Source of the DNA: an uncultured Blautia sp.
Lineage (GTDB): Bacteria; Bacillota; Clostridia; Lachnospirales; Lachnospiraceae
Length of the DNA: 64,000 nucleotides
Assembly (NCBI GenBank): GCA_900539525.1
Contig: UQCM01000009.1
Location: forward strand, 1 to 64,000
Direction: 5' to 3'
Made by a program: the position numbers and the translations under genes. How positions within the stretch are numbered: position 1 is the stretch's first letter; every line of letters starts with the position of its first letter. This document shows positions 15,829 through 24,228 of the stretch, one piece after another. The notes under the pieces are model-generated. The model was not told the origin of the DNA, made no database searches, and worked only from the letters and a program-made list of their open reading frames with translations.

Positions 15829-17584
15829 GGAAGAGCTTATGGATGAATATTATCGAATGGAGGCGGAAAACAGAATCCGCAATCTGATGTGGACGGTGAG
15901 CGGCGATTATGCTCTGGATACGGAACCGGATCTTGCACATTATTCAAGATCAAAGGATATTTCCATTTATGACGCTGTGAAGCAGGGCGCATTTTCGAAA
16001 TTTTTTGATAAAGAGCAGTTTGGCATGTATATGGTCAAAAAGGTCTTTCTCGGTGCGGAAGAACCGTCGCTGGTACAGATCGGACAGCTCTGTGTGGACA
16101 GTGCGGTTTTCCCGAAGATTGCCCGAGAACGTATCGGTGTGCCGGATATCAGGCGCCGGGCCTTCCTGGATCTGCTGGAGTATGACTTTGAAAAGCTGTC
16201 AGGCTCTTTTGCGGGGCGGGTCAGGCTGGCTCTGATGAGGGGCTATGTGACGGGAGATATGCATGGGGAAAAACGGATCCGGGAGGCTGCCGACAGAATC
16301 TGTGCATTGGCAGAGGCAGAGGATACGATGGAACTGATCCGCACGGTGGACAGTTTTTACAATACCTATATTGACAGAGGCTTCGAGAAAAAACATGGTG
16401 ATCTGGAGAAAGTACTGGCAGTGACGATGGAGCAGCTTCGGACCTTTAACTGGCAGGATTATCTGGATGAGGAGATGCGCCAGGATCAGCTGGAACGCTA
16501 TCTGAACCGGATGACGGATTCCATGACCAGGTCCGGTGAGGAGGACAGGGAAAAGAAACAGGGTAAGGGCGGCGTCATTTATCTGGATGAGGCTGCTGTG
16601 GAGAAGATGTATTCCTACATTGAACTGAACTATGGCAGATCCTATCTGAATGAGCAGGAGCAGAAGAGAATCAACAGCAGGGTATGCCGGGGGATCCACG
16701 GGGACTGTTCTCTGTACTTTACTGACGGCATTCTGTCCGGGATGGTAAAAGTGAATTCGCAGTCAGAGTATGCCAGAAAGACAAAAGAAATCAATCTGCG
16801 CACCTGGCGGCAGAACAGGCGGGTGACAAAGCGAAATATCGATCTTCTTTCTGATATGCTGAAGCGGACACTGCTGCTTCGCAGTGAACGTGAGGTATGT
16901 CCGGCGGAATACGGAACGATTATACCTAACAGACTCTGGAAGATCGGGAGGACTGAGGACAGGAAGCTTTTTGAACGGGAATTTAAAAAGGACAGCTCTG
17001 ATTTTGTGGTAGATGTGCTGATTGATTCCAGCGGCTCACAGAGGGTGAGACAGAGTCAGGTGGCATTGCAGGCGTATATCATCAGCGAGGCACTCAGCAA
17101 AGTACAGATTCCCCACAGGGTCATGGGATTTTGTACCTTCTGGGATTATACCGTCATGCGCAGGTTTCGGGAATATGACGAGGGACGGGAGGCAAATGAG
17201 AGGATTTTTGAGTTCTATGGCTCATCAAATAACAGGGATGGTCTTGCCATCCGGGCGGCAGCACTGGGACTGTCAGAGAGGGCAGAGGAACACAAGATTC
17301 TGATCGTGCTGAGTGACGGAAGACCAAATGATATCATTGTGAACCGCCCGAACAGCAGGAATCCGAAACCCTATTTTGGCGAGTATGCGGTAAGGGATAC
17401 TGCGTTCGAGGTGAGGAAGCTGAGAAATACAGGAATCGCGGTGCTCGGTGTGTTTGCAGGTGATGAACAGGATCTTCAGGCGGAAAGAAAAATCTTTGGA
17501 AAAGATTTTGCATATATCCGGAACATCGGAAATTTCGCAAATGTAGTGGGAAGGTATCTCCAGAAACAGCTTGAGGACGAATGA
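15818..17584 (+). CDS. VWA-domain protein paired with the MoxR ATPase
   Basis: A protein of about 588 residues. The first 380 residues are mostly helical and not recognised. The C-terminal 200 residues are a von Willebrand A domain with the metal site DSSGS (about residue 406), a second loop threonine/serine region in STNRDG-like GSSNNRDGLAIRA, and VLSDGRPND. The AAA-plus-VWA layout matches MoxR/CoxE or NorQ/NorD pairs, which remodel or load metal enzymes or envelope complexes. The target here is unknown. The gene could start at GTG 15812 or ATG 15818; the latter is chosen. It overlaps the ATPase gene, so the two are coupled. Confidence 0.85.
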   Translation: MSFEEELMDEYYRMEAENRIRNLMWTVSGDYALDTEPDLAHYSRSKDISIYDAVKQGAFSKFFDKEQFGMYMVKKVFLGAEEPSLVQIGQLCVDSAVFPKIARERIGVPDIRRRAFLDLLEYDFEKLSGSFAGRVRLALMRGYVTGDMHGEKRIREAADRICALAEAEDTMELIRTVDSFYNTYIDRGFEKKHGDLEKVLAVTMEQLRTFNWQDYLDEEMRQDQLERYLNRMTDSMTRSGEEDREKKQGKGGVIYLDEAAVEKMYSYIELNYGRSYLNEQEQKRINSRVCRGIHGDCSLYFTDGILSGMVKVNSQSEYARKTKEINLRTWRQNRRVTKRNIDLLSDMLKRTLLLRSEREVCPAEYGTIIPNRLWKIGRTEDRKLFEREFKKDSSDFVVDVLIDSSGSQRVRQSQVALQAYIISEALSKVQIPHRVMGFCTFWDYTVMRRFREYDEGREANERIFEFYGSSNNRDGLAIRAAALGLSERAEEHKILIVLSDGRPNDIIVNRPNSRNPKPYFGEYAVRDTAFEVRKLRNTGIAVLGVFAGDEQDLQAERKIFGKDFAYIRNIGNFANVVGRYLQKQLEDE

Positions 17585-17627
17585 TTGCCCCGGACTGTTT
17601 ATAGAGCAGAGCGCAGATATATCCACT

Positions 17628-17711
17628 GTCATGCGAGCAAAGTGAGAGTCCTGCATGTGCAAAAGGAAAGCCTCACAGAGGCGATCTTGCGAATGGACTC
17701 TGAACAGTTAC
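17628..17711 (+). repeat. Repeat family B, right-hand half B3
   Basis: This segment ends in GGACTCTGAACAGTTAC and matches the right half of copy B1, including the AAAAGGAAA-CCTC-AGAGGCGAT block. The left terminal repeat is missing or decayed. It fills most of the gap between the VWA gene and the flavoprotein gene. Confidence 0.75.
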
Positions 17712-17735
17712 GAATAAAAATAAGGCGGATAGAGA

Positions 17736-18968
17736 ATGAGTAAAGTGATAATCATTGGCGGCGGAGCTGCCGGAATGTTTGCCGCAGTGACGGCAGCAGA
17801 AAACAGACATGAGGTCCATGTGTATGAAAAAAATGAAAAGCTTGGAAAGAAGCTGTATATTACAGGAAAGGGCAGATGTAACCTGACGAATGCCTGTGAT
17901 ATGGAAGAGCTGTTTGAGGCAGTATGTACGAACGGGAAATTTCTGTACAGTGCATTTTATGGTTTTACGAATCAGGATGCGATCCGGTTTTTCGAGGAAA
18001 GCGGTCTTCTGACGAAGGTAGAGAGAGGAAACAGGGTATTTCCGGAATCCGATCACTCCTCGGATGTGATCAGTGTCCTGCAGCGTCAGATGAAGAAGCG
18101 TGGTGTGCAGATCCATTTGAATACAGGGGTAAAGGAGGTTCTCGCTGAGGAAGGACATGTAAAAGGCATTCTTACAGCAGATGGGAAAAAAGTGGATGCA
18201 GATGCAGTCATCATTGCTACAGGAGGATTCTCTTATCAGAGTACGGGATCGGATGGTGACGGCTACCGGTTTGCCAGAGAACTTGGACACCGTGTGACAG
18301 AGCTGTCACCATCACTGGTTCCTCTGAACGTTAAGGAAGAGACCGTGCGGCATCTGCAGGGGCTTTCTCTTAAAAATATCAGGGTTTCTGTCTTTGACGG
18401 AAAGAAATGTCTGTATGAGGATTTTGGTGAAATGATGTTTACACATTTTGGGGTGACAGGGCCTCTGATCCTTACAGCAAGCAGCCGGATACAGAAGCAG
18501 CTGAAAAAGAAGGAGCTGGTTCTGTCTATCGATCTGAAGCCTGCCCTGTCCGAAGAACAGCTGGATCACAGACTGCTGAAGGACTTTGAGGAGGCAAAGA
18601 ATAAGCAGTTTAAAAATGCGCTGAACGGGCTTTTTCCTGCGAAGCTGATACCTGTCATGGTAGAAAAGTCCGGAATCCTTCCGGAGAAAAAGGTCAATGA
18701 GATCTCCAGGGAAGAAAGACATCATTTTTTGCAGCTGATAAAAAATTTCAGGTTGACCATCACGGGATTCAGAGGATATAATGAGGCTATTATCACAAAA
18801 GGCGGTGTTCACGTAAAAGAGATCAATCCATCCACCATGGAGTCCAGAATCGTTTCCGGTGTATATTTTGCCGGGGAGGTGCTGGATCTGGATGCAGTGA
18901 CAGGAGGGTTTAATCTCCAGATCGCGTGGTCAACGGCTTATGCCGCGGGAATGAGCATTCCGCAGTAA
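17736..18968 (+). CDS. BaiN/HI0933-family flavoprotein
   Basis: A 410-residue FAD-binding protein. The Rossmann motif VIIIGGGAAGMFAA is at the N-terminus, followed by the family motif EKNEKLGKKLYITGKGRCNLTN (about residues 32-53, written here in part). A conserved block KGGVHVKEINPSTMES and the second FAD-contact GVYFAGEVLDLDAVTGGFNLQ lie near the C-terminus. The family (HI0933/YhiN/BaiN) is annotated as NAD(P)/FAD-dependent oxidoreductase; one relative has been linked to bile acid reduction, but the physiological substrate of this one is unknown. It is followed by cmk after about 20 bases. Confidence 0.88.
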   Translation: MSKVIIIGGGAAGMFAAVTAAENRHEVHVYEKNEKLGKKLYITGKGRCNLTNACDMEELFEAVCTNGKFLYSAFYGFTNQDAIRFFEESGLLTKVERGNRVFPESDHSSDVISVLQRQMKKRGVQIHLNTGVKEVLAEEGHVKGILTADGKKVDADAVIIATGGFSYQSTGSDGDGYRFARELGHRVTELSPSLVPLNVKEETVRHLQGLSLKNIRVSVFDGKKCLYEDFGEMMFTHFGVTGPLILTASSRIQKQLKKKELVLSIDLKPALSEEQLDHRLLKDFEEAKNKQFKNALNGLFPAKLIPVMVEKSGILPEKKVNEISREERHHFLQLIKNFRLTITGFRGYNEAIITKGGVHVKEINPSTMESRIVSGVYFAGEVLDLDAVTGGFNLQIAWSTAYAAGMSIPQ

Positions 18969-18989
18969 GAGATGATGAGGAGGTTTTCG

Positions 18990-19667
18990 ATGAGTTTTAA
19001 TATAGCTATAGACGGCCCTGCGGGAGCCGGAAAAAGCACGATTGCAAAAAAAGTTGCAAAAGAGCTGTCGTTCATTTATGTAGATACCGGAGCGATGTAC
19101 CGGGCGATTGCCCTTCATCTGCTCAGAAATGGAATATCACCGGATGATGAAGAGCGTCTCACGGAAGCCTGCAGGCAGATCACGGTCAGTATAGAGTATC
19201 AGAACGGTGAGCAGCAGGTCATCTTAAATGGTGAAAATGTCACAGGAGAGATCCGGACAGAGGAAGTTGGAAACATGGCTTCTGCAGCGTCTGCAAAGCC
19301 GTGTGTAAGACAGGCATTGCTGAGTATTCAGAGAGATCTGGCGGCAAAGGCAGATGTACTGATGGATGGAAGAGATATCGGAACCAACATCCTGCCGGAT
19401 GCCCAGCTGAAGATCTATCTGACGGCAAGCACAGAAACCAGGGCAAGGCGCCGCTTCCTGGAACTTCGGGAAAAGGGAGAAGCATGCGATCTGGCATCCA
19501 TCGAGCGTGATATTGAGGAAAGAGACAGAAGGGACATGACCAGGCAGATCGCACCCCTTTGTCAGGCGAAAGATGCCATACTGGTGGATTCTTCAGACAT
19601 GAGTATTGATGAGGTGGTAACATGTATTATATCGTTGTATCATGATGCCAGGGTCAAAAGGTCATGA
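18990..19667 (+). CDS. cmk: Cytidylate kinase
   Basis: Cmk phosphorylates CMP and dCMP with ATP. The 225-residue protein has the P-loop IDGPAGAGKST at residue 6, the family motif YVDTGAMYRAIAL near residue 28, and DGRDIGTNILPDAQLKIYLTA in the middle, followed by RDRRDMTR. The ATG at 18990 is chosen because AGGAGG precedes it by six bases; the upstream ATG at 18972 overlaps that ribosome-binding site. It precedes ispH, forming the cmk-ispH-rpsA order that is common in clostridia. Confidence 0.96.
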   Translation: MSFNIAIDGPAGAGKSTIAKKVAKELSFIYVDTGAMYRAIALHLLRNGISPDDEERLTEACRQITVSIEYQNGEQQVILNGENVTGEIRTEEVGNMASAASAKPCVRQALLSIQRDLAAKADVLMDGRDIGTNILPDAQLKIYLTASTETRARRRFLELREKGEACDLASIERDIEERDRRDMTRQIAPLCQAKDAILVDSSDMSIDEVVTCIISLYHDARVKRS

Positions 19668-19716
19668 TTTTCATGCAGATAGATACCGGAAAATTGAAAT
19701 CACGGAGGCTTTAAAG

Positions 19717-20562
19717 ATGAAAGTAAAAGTAGCCAAAACCGCCGGCTTCTGCTTTGGCGTGAAACGTGCCGTCGATAAAGTTTATGAACAGGTTGAAAAA
19801 TCGGAAGTTCCTATTTACACCTATGGTCCGATCATCCACAACGAAGAAGTGGTAAAGGATCTGGAAGCCAGGGGCGTAAAAGTGATCAATGGGAAAGAAG
19901 AACTGGAAAGACTGGAAAGGGGGACGGTAGTCATCCGTTCCCACGGAGTATCCGAAGAGATTCAGAGGCTGATCGAGGAGAAGGGACTGCAGCTGGTTGA
20001 TGCAACCTGTCCTTTTGTAAAGAAGATCCATAAGATCGTAAAGAAAGAAAGTCACGAGGGGGCTCATATCGTCATTATCGGAAACAGCAGTCATCCGGAG
20101 GTAGAAGGTATCAAAGGATGGTGTGAAGGGACAGTTACCGTACTGGAATCAGAGGAAGAGGCACAGAATTTTACCTGTGACGGGCAAAAAAAGCTCTGTC
20201 TGGTGTCTCAGACGACATTTAATTACAATAAATTTCATAAATTAGTTGAAATTATTTCCGAAAAGGGGTATGATATACTTGTTTTAAATACGATCTGCAA
20301 TGCGACGGAAGAACGTCAGACTGAGGCCAGGAGCATTGCGCGGGAATCGGACGGTATGATCGTCATTGGCGGCAGGCACAGTTCCAATACCCAGAAGTTA
20401 TTTGAAATATGCAAGAAAGAATGTGAAAATACTTACTTTATACAGACACTCGATGATTTGGATGTAGACTGGCTGCACTCCATGAGTTGCGTAGGTATTA
20501 CCGCAGGGGCTTCAACCCCAAATAATATAATTGAGGAGGTTCTGAAAGAATGTCAGAAATGA
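19717..20562 (+). CDS. ispH: 4-hydroxy-3-methylbut-2-enyl diphosphate reductase
   Basis: IspH is the iron-sulfur enzyme of the last step of the MEP isoprenoid pathway. The 281-residue protein has the three cluster cysteines at about Cys12 (GFCFGVKRAV), Cys98 (DATCPFVKK) and Cys194 (NTICNATEERQ), plus the IRSHGV and GNSSHPEVEG motifs. The ATG at 19717 has GGAGG eight bases upstream; an upstream in-frame ATG has no support. The last 13 bases overlap the start of rpsA in another frame. In some clostridia IspH and S1 are fused into one protein; here they are separate. Confidence 0.96.
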   Translation: MKVKVAKTAGFCFGVKRAVDKVYEQVEKSEVPIYTYGPIIHNEEVVKDLEARGVKVINGKEELERLERGTVVIRSHGVSEEIQRLIEEKGLQLVDATCPFVKKIHKIVKKESHEGAHIVIIGNSSHPEVEGIKGWCEGTVTVLESEEEAQNFTCDGQKKLCLVSQTTFNYNKFHKLVEIISEKGYDILVLNTICNATEERQTEARSIARESDGMIVIGGRHSSNTQKLFEICKKECENTYFIQTLDDLDVDWLHSMSCVGITAGASTPNNIIEEVLKECQK

Positions 20563-21632
20563 GCTTTGAGCAGATGCTGGACGAGTCGTTCAAAACAATT
20601 CATAATGGGGAGGTAGTCGAGGGTACAGTTATTGATGTTAAAGAAGACGAGATCATCTTAAACATCGGTTATAAAGCTGATGGTATCATCAGTAAGAGCG
20701 AGTACTCCAATGACTCTAGTATTGATCTTCGTGAAGTTGTTCATGTAAACGACAAGATGGAAGCAAAGGTCCTGAAAGTAAACGATGGTGAGGGTCAGGT
20801 TTCACTTACCTACAAGAGACTCGCAGCAGAAAAAGGAAACAAGAGATTAGAGGAGGCTTTCGAATCACATGAAGTTCTGAAGGCTCCGGTAGCACAGGTA
20901 TTAGACGGTGGACTGAGTGTCATCGTGGATGAAGCAAGAGTATTCATCCCGGCAAGTCTGGTATCCGATACTTATGAGAAGAATCTTGCAAAATATGCAG
21001 GTCAGGAAATTGAATTCGTTATCAGCGAGTTCAATCCGCGCAGAAGAAGAATCATCGGCGACAGAAAACAGCTCCTTGTTGCGAAAAAGGCAGAGATGCA
21101 GAAAGAACTGTTTGCAAGAATCAATATTGGCGATGTAGTTGAAGGTGTTGTTAAGAATGTGACAGATTTTGGAGCATTCATTGACCTGGGAGGAGCAGAC
21201 GGTCTGCTTCACATCTCCGAAATGTCCTGGGGACGCGTGGAGAATCCGAAGAAGGTATTCAAGGTTGGCGAGAAGCTTTCCGTTCTGATCAAAGACATCA
21301 GCGGCGAGAAGATTGCACTGAGCCTGAAGTTTGAGGATCAGAATCCATGGCTGACAGCAGCAGAGAAATATGCAGTAGGAAATGTAGTAGAAGGAAAGGT
21401 TGCCAGAATGACAGATTTCGGTGCTTTCGTAGAGTTAGAGCCGGGTGTGGATGCACTTCTTCACGTTTCACAGATTTCTCATGAGCATGTAGACAAGCCG
21501 TCTGATGTACTGAATGTTGGTCAGATCATCAGCGCTAAGGTTGTAGATTTCAACGAAGCTGACAGAAAGATCAGCCTGAGTATGAAAGCACTGGAGACAG
21601 CTGCTCCTGCTGAGGAAGCCGTAGAAGAGTAA
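20550..21632 (+). CDS. rpsA: S1-domain RNA-binding protein, ribosomal protein S1 type
   Basis: A 360-residue protein with four S1 RNA-binding domains, at about residues 16-85, 100-170, 188-260 and 275-345. The last two carry the best-conserved DFGAFIDLGGADGLLHISEM and DFGAFVELEPGVDALLHVSQ blocks. Gram-negative S1 has six domains, so this is the shorter Firmicutes form; a true ribosomal role is inferred from its neighbours. GAGGAGG, inside the ispH coding end, lies nine bases before the ATG. An ATG nine bases further on is an alternative start. A clear terminator follows. Confidence 0.9.
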   Translation: MSEMSFEQMLDESFKTIHNGEVVEGTVIDVKEDEIILNIGYKADGIISKSEYSNDSSIDLREVVHVNDKMEAKVLKVNDGEGQVSLTYKRLAAEKGNKRLEEAFESHEVLKAPVAQVLDGGLSVIVDEARVFIPASLVSDTYEKNLAKYAGQEIEFVISEFNPRRRRIIGDRKQLLVAKKAEMQKELFARINIGDVVEGVVKNVTDFGAFIDLGGADGLLHISEMSWGRVENPKKVFKVGEKLSVLIKDISGEKIALSLKFEDQNPWLTAAEKYAVGNVVEGKVARMTDFGAFVELEPGVDALLHVSQISHEHVDKPSDVLNVGQIISAKVVDFNEADRKISLSMKALETAAPAEEAVEE

Positions 21633-21656
21633 ATCGTTTATTTGCAATGTATAATG

Positions 21657-21689
21657 AAGGGATATCTCATGTGAGGTATCCCTTTTTTT
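21657..21689 (+). terminator. Intrinsic terminator after rpsA
   Basis: AAGGGATA-CTCA and TGAG-TATCCCTT form a stem around a very short loop, followed by seven T residues. Confidence 0.9.
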
Positions 21690-21785
21690 GCCCGTTTTCC
21701 AGTGATTAAGACTCGTTTACAAAACAATGATGATTTTGTTTTCTCTTCAAGATAGAATAATATGAGCCAAGGGACAAATGGACAT

Positions 21786-21843
21786 AAAAATCCGAAGGCA
21801 TCATGGGGTCAAAAGATCTTTTCCCCATGATACCGAGGATTTA
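21786..21843. repeat. Repeat family C palindrome, copy 2, in a long hairpin
   Basis: ATCATGGGG pairs with CCCCATGAT, and the stem extends outward through AAATCC/GGATTT. The core matches the palindrome at 14678-14709. The unit lies in the 260-base gap between rpsA and the C39-like gene; apart from this and the rpsA terminator I see only a weak promoter-like stretch around 21736-21763. Confidence 0.6.
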
Positions 21844-21892
21844 TGAATAACGGATTCATATAATAGTCAGAAAATGAGGGGAGAAATTTCGA

Positions 21893-22861
21893 ATGATGAG
21901 ACAGGAAAACAGAAATCACAGGATAAGGGAACGGGAAAGGTTTCGCAGAATGGAAAGAAGGAGAAGAAGGGTGCGGAGGATACGCAGAGCCATTGTCTGT
22001 ATGTTCAGCCTGATGATGATACTGATCCTGCTTGGAATCATCACGCATATGTTGAAACCGTTCAGAGAGATGCCGAATACGGACAGGATAAAACACGCAG
22101 TGGTTGCATTTGAACAGGAGAACATTTTGGGAGAAACTGATTCAGAAAGCAATATGAAATATGAGATTCCCTGGCTGGACGAACTGAAAGCAATGGAGAA
22201 GCAGGACGGGCGTATCAGGGGTGTAGTAGAACATGCAGAGGAATATCCGGAAAAGGTATTAAAGATGCTTGCAAAGAATATTGAAACACTGGATTTTGTA
22301 CTGAATTATTTTGATAAAAAGGATCTGCCCTGTTCGGAAACCATCGGAGAACTTGAAATGAACGGTGAGATTCCTTTGCTCATCCAGTGGGATGAGCGGT
22401 GGGGATATGGTTCTTATGGAAGCAGCATGGTAGCTGTCAGCGGCTGCGGGCCCGCCTGTATCGCTATGGTGGCATCCGGGCTGACCGGAAGGACAGATAT
22501 TACCCCGTATTCGGTGGCATCCTACAGCGAAGAAAACGGCTTTCTGACACCGGAGCTTGATACCAGCTGGGATCTGATGACCTACGGCTGTGAAGTATTT
22601 GGTATTACCGGTACGATGCTGGGACTGGACGAAGCGGCTATGGCAAATACGCTGAACGGGGGCTGTCCGATTATATGCAGCATGGGTCCGGGAGACTTTA
22701 CGGAAAGTGGACATTTTATAGTGCTTACATCCTATGAGGCCGGAGCCTTCCATGTGAACGACCCCAACAGCCGGATCCGAAGCGGGCAAATCTGGAGCTA
22801 TGAAACGCTGAAAGATCAGATTGTAAATATGTGGTATTATACGGTTACAGGCGATGATTAA
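21893..22861 (+). CDS. Membrane-anchored C39-like cysteine peptidase
   Basis: A 322-residue protein with a strongly basic N-terminus (many Arg in residues 3-33), one membrane span at about residues 35-53, and an extracytoplasmic C-terminal domain. That domain has the papain-like C39 pattern: Cys in SGCGPACIAMVA (about residue 185), His in ESGHFIVLTS (about residue 276) and Asp/Asn in HVNDPNSR (about residue 290). Lone C39_2 domains like this are often of unknown substrate. No bacteriocin or ABC exporter is nearby. A GAGGGGAGA ribosome-binding region precedes the ATG. Confidence 0.82.
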   Translation: MMRQENRNHRIRERERFRRMERRRRRVRRIRRAIVCMFSLMMILILLGIITHMLKPFREMPNTDRIKHAVVAFEQENILGETDSESNMKYEIPWLDELKAMEKQDGRIRGVVEHAEEYPEKVLKMLAKNIETLDFVLNYFDKKDLPCSETIGELEMNGEIPLLIQWDERWGYGSYGSSMVAVSGCGPACIAMVASGLTGRTDITPYSVASYSEENGFLTPELDTSWDLMTYGCEVFGITGTMLGLDEAAMANTLNGGCPIICSMGPGDFTESGHFIVLTSYEAGAFHVNDPNSRIRSGQIWSYETLKDQIVNMWYYTVTGDD

Positions 22862-22898
22862 GAACAAGTTTCCTGTTTGTTACTGGTCTTTTACTATC

Positions 22899-22975
22899 GC
22901 AGTGCGAGATTATGCAGTATGCATCCTGCCTGTGCAGAAACCTTGCGTGTTACTGGCCACAGAGTGAACAGTAAC
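22899..22975 (+). repeat. Repeat family A, diverged right half A1, doubling as terminator
   Basis: The segment matches the right part of family A (the GATGCAGAATGCAT-like centre and the terminal GTTACTG-GAGTGAACAGTAAC). Extended by flanking bases, CTTGCGTGTTACTG and CAGTAACACGCAAG form a 14-bp stem at about 22943-22982, followed by T-rich sequence. It lies between convergent genes. Confidence 0.75.
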
Positions 22976-23042
22976 ACGCAAGATTTCTGCTTTTATTTTT
23001 GGGAGATTGTGCTATAATGGAACATAGGAAAAAGACTTCAGC

Positions 23043-24119
23043 CTAAACATGTTTCAGAAGTCCTGAAAGGTATTGCTCCAGTGCCCGGGTATCCGAAAGA
23101 AATTCGGGAGTACATTCCATGAAGTAAGAGACATCCTTGTAGTCTTTTTTAAATAAGGGGGTAACGGCTGTGTCATATACGGGAAGAAAGCAGCCGTTTT
23201 TTCTGCAGTAGCAGGTGGAGGCTTTTGCAGGAACACGATGCTCCCTGTCTACATAAGACGCAACACTTTTGTGGATGGCAGTATCCTCCAATGGCAGGTA
23301 GTAATAGTTTTTATAATCATTAAAAAAATATTTCAGATTTCCCCGGAATCCATGGATACTCATTCTGCAGGAAGATCCACAGGCAGTCAGATATCCGTGT
23401 TCCAGCGGGACGGAGATCTGCTTCGGAACAGGTGTCTTAAGAGTAAGAGAAAGGAGAAGCTGAAAAGAATTCTCATCTTCTTCCATCTGTGAAACTCCGG
23501 AAAGCTCGAATTTTCCATCCAGCAGATCTGAATAGGAGAAGAGGGAAAAGAGCGATGCGGTTCCCAGAAGATCATCATGATTATGGAGAAGCAGGATTTC
23601 CTGTAAGTCGTATGCTCCGGTCTGAGCAAACTGATGGTAGACGGAAATCAGTTTTCCACCATCCATAGTATCCTTTCTGGATACGGAGAGAAATTCTTCC
23701 AGAGATTTCAGGTTCATGGCAGAAAGCTTCAGAAGTTTTTTCAAAGGCCGGAATGTCCTGTATAAATCAATACTTTGCAGATTTTCCGGAAAAAAAGGAA
23801 GCTCGAGAGCTGTACACCTTTTCATGAGATAGGGGAGATCAAAGGCATCTCCATTAAAATGTACCAGAACTTGAAAGTCTTTCATAAAATAAAAGAAGGA
23901 CGTGAGGAGCTCCTTCTCATCCTCCGGTGTTTCACTGAGCCACTGGGTCATTTTCCAGTTGTTTTCTTCCGGGAACAGGACACCGATGAGGTAGGTAAAA
24001 GAGCTTTCAGGAGAGAAGCCTGTCGTTTCGATATCAAAGATGACGGGTTTACCGAATGTTGAATAACGATCAGGAAATTCAAAAGCGGGAGTCCCGTATA
24101 TTTCTGTTTTGGTTATCAT
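23043..24119 (-). CDS. RNase H-like (DEDD) exonuclease-type protein
   Basis: A 358-residue protein of the RNase H-like 2 family (YprB type). The acidic residues expected in DEDD nucleases are visible: FDIETTGFS near residue 32, LVHFNGDAFDLPYL near residue 93, and HNHDDLLGT near residue 179. The C-terminal 170 residues are not recognised. The start at 24119 is preceded by GGAGGA; an upstream ATG at 24179 has no ribosome-binding site. It is divergent from the CmpB-type gene and convergent with the C39-like gene. The substrate, RNA or DNA, is unknown. Confidence 0.82.
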   Translation of the reverse strand: MITKTEIYGTPAFEFPDRYSTFGKPVIFDIETTGFSPESSFTYLIGVLFPEENNWKMTQWLSETPEDEKELLTSFFYFMKDFQVLVHFNGDAFDLPYLMKRCTALELPFFPENLQSIDLYRTFRPLKKLLKLSAMNLKSLEEFLSVSRKDTMDGGKLISVYHQFAQTGAYDLQEILLLHNHDDLLGTASLFSLFSYSDLLDGKFELSGVSQMEEDENSFQLLLSLTLKTPVPKQISVPLEHGYLTACGSSCRMSIHGFRGNLKYFFNDYKNYYYLPLEDTAIHKSVASYVDREHRVPAKASTCYCRKNGCFLPVYDTAVTPLFKKDYKDVSYFMECTPEFLSDTRALEQYLSGLLKHV

Positions 24120-24228
24120 AAAAATTCCTCCATAAAGGTTGAGCTGAAGACAGTATATCGCATTTTCCGGATTTCTCAAAGAAGAAAGTAGAAATGAACG
24201 GAAATGACAGAATGAAAGGAAAGTATGT

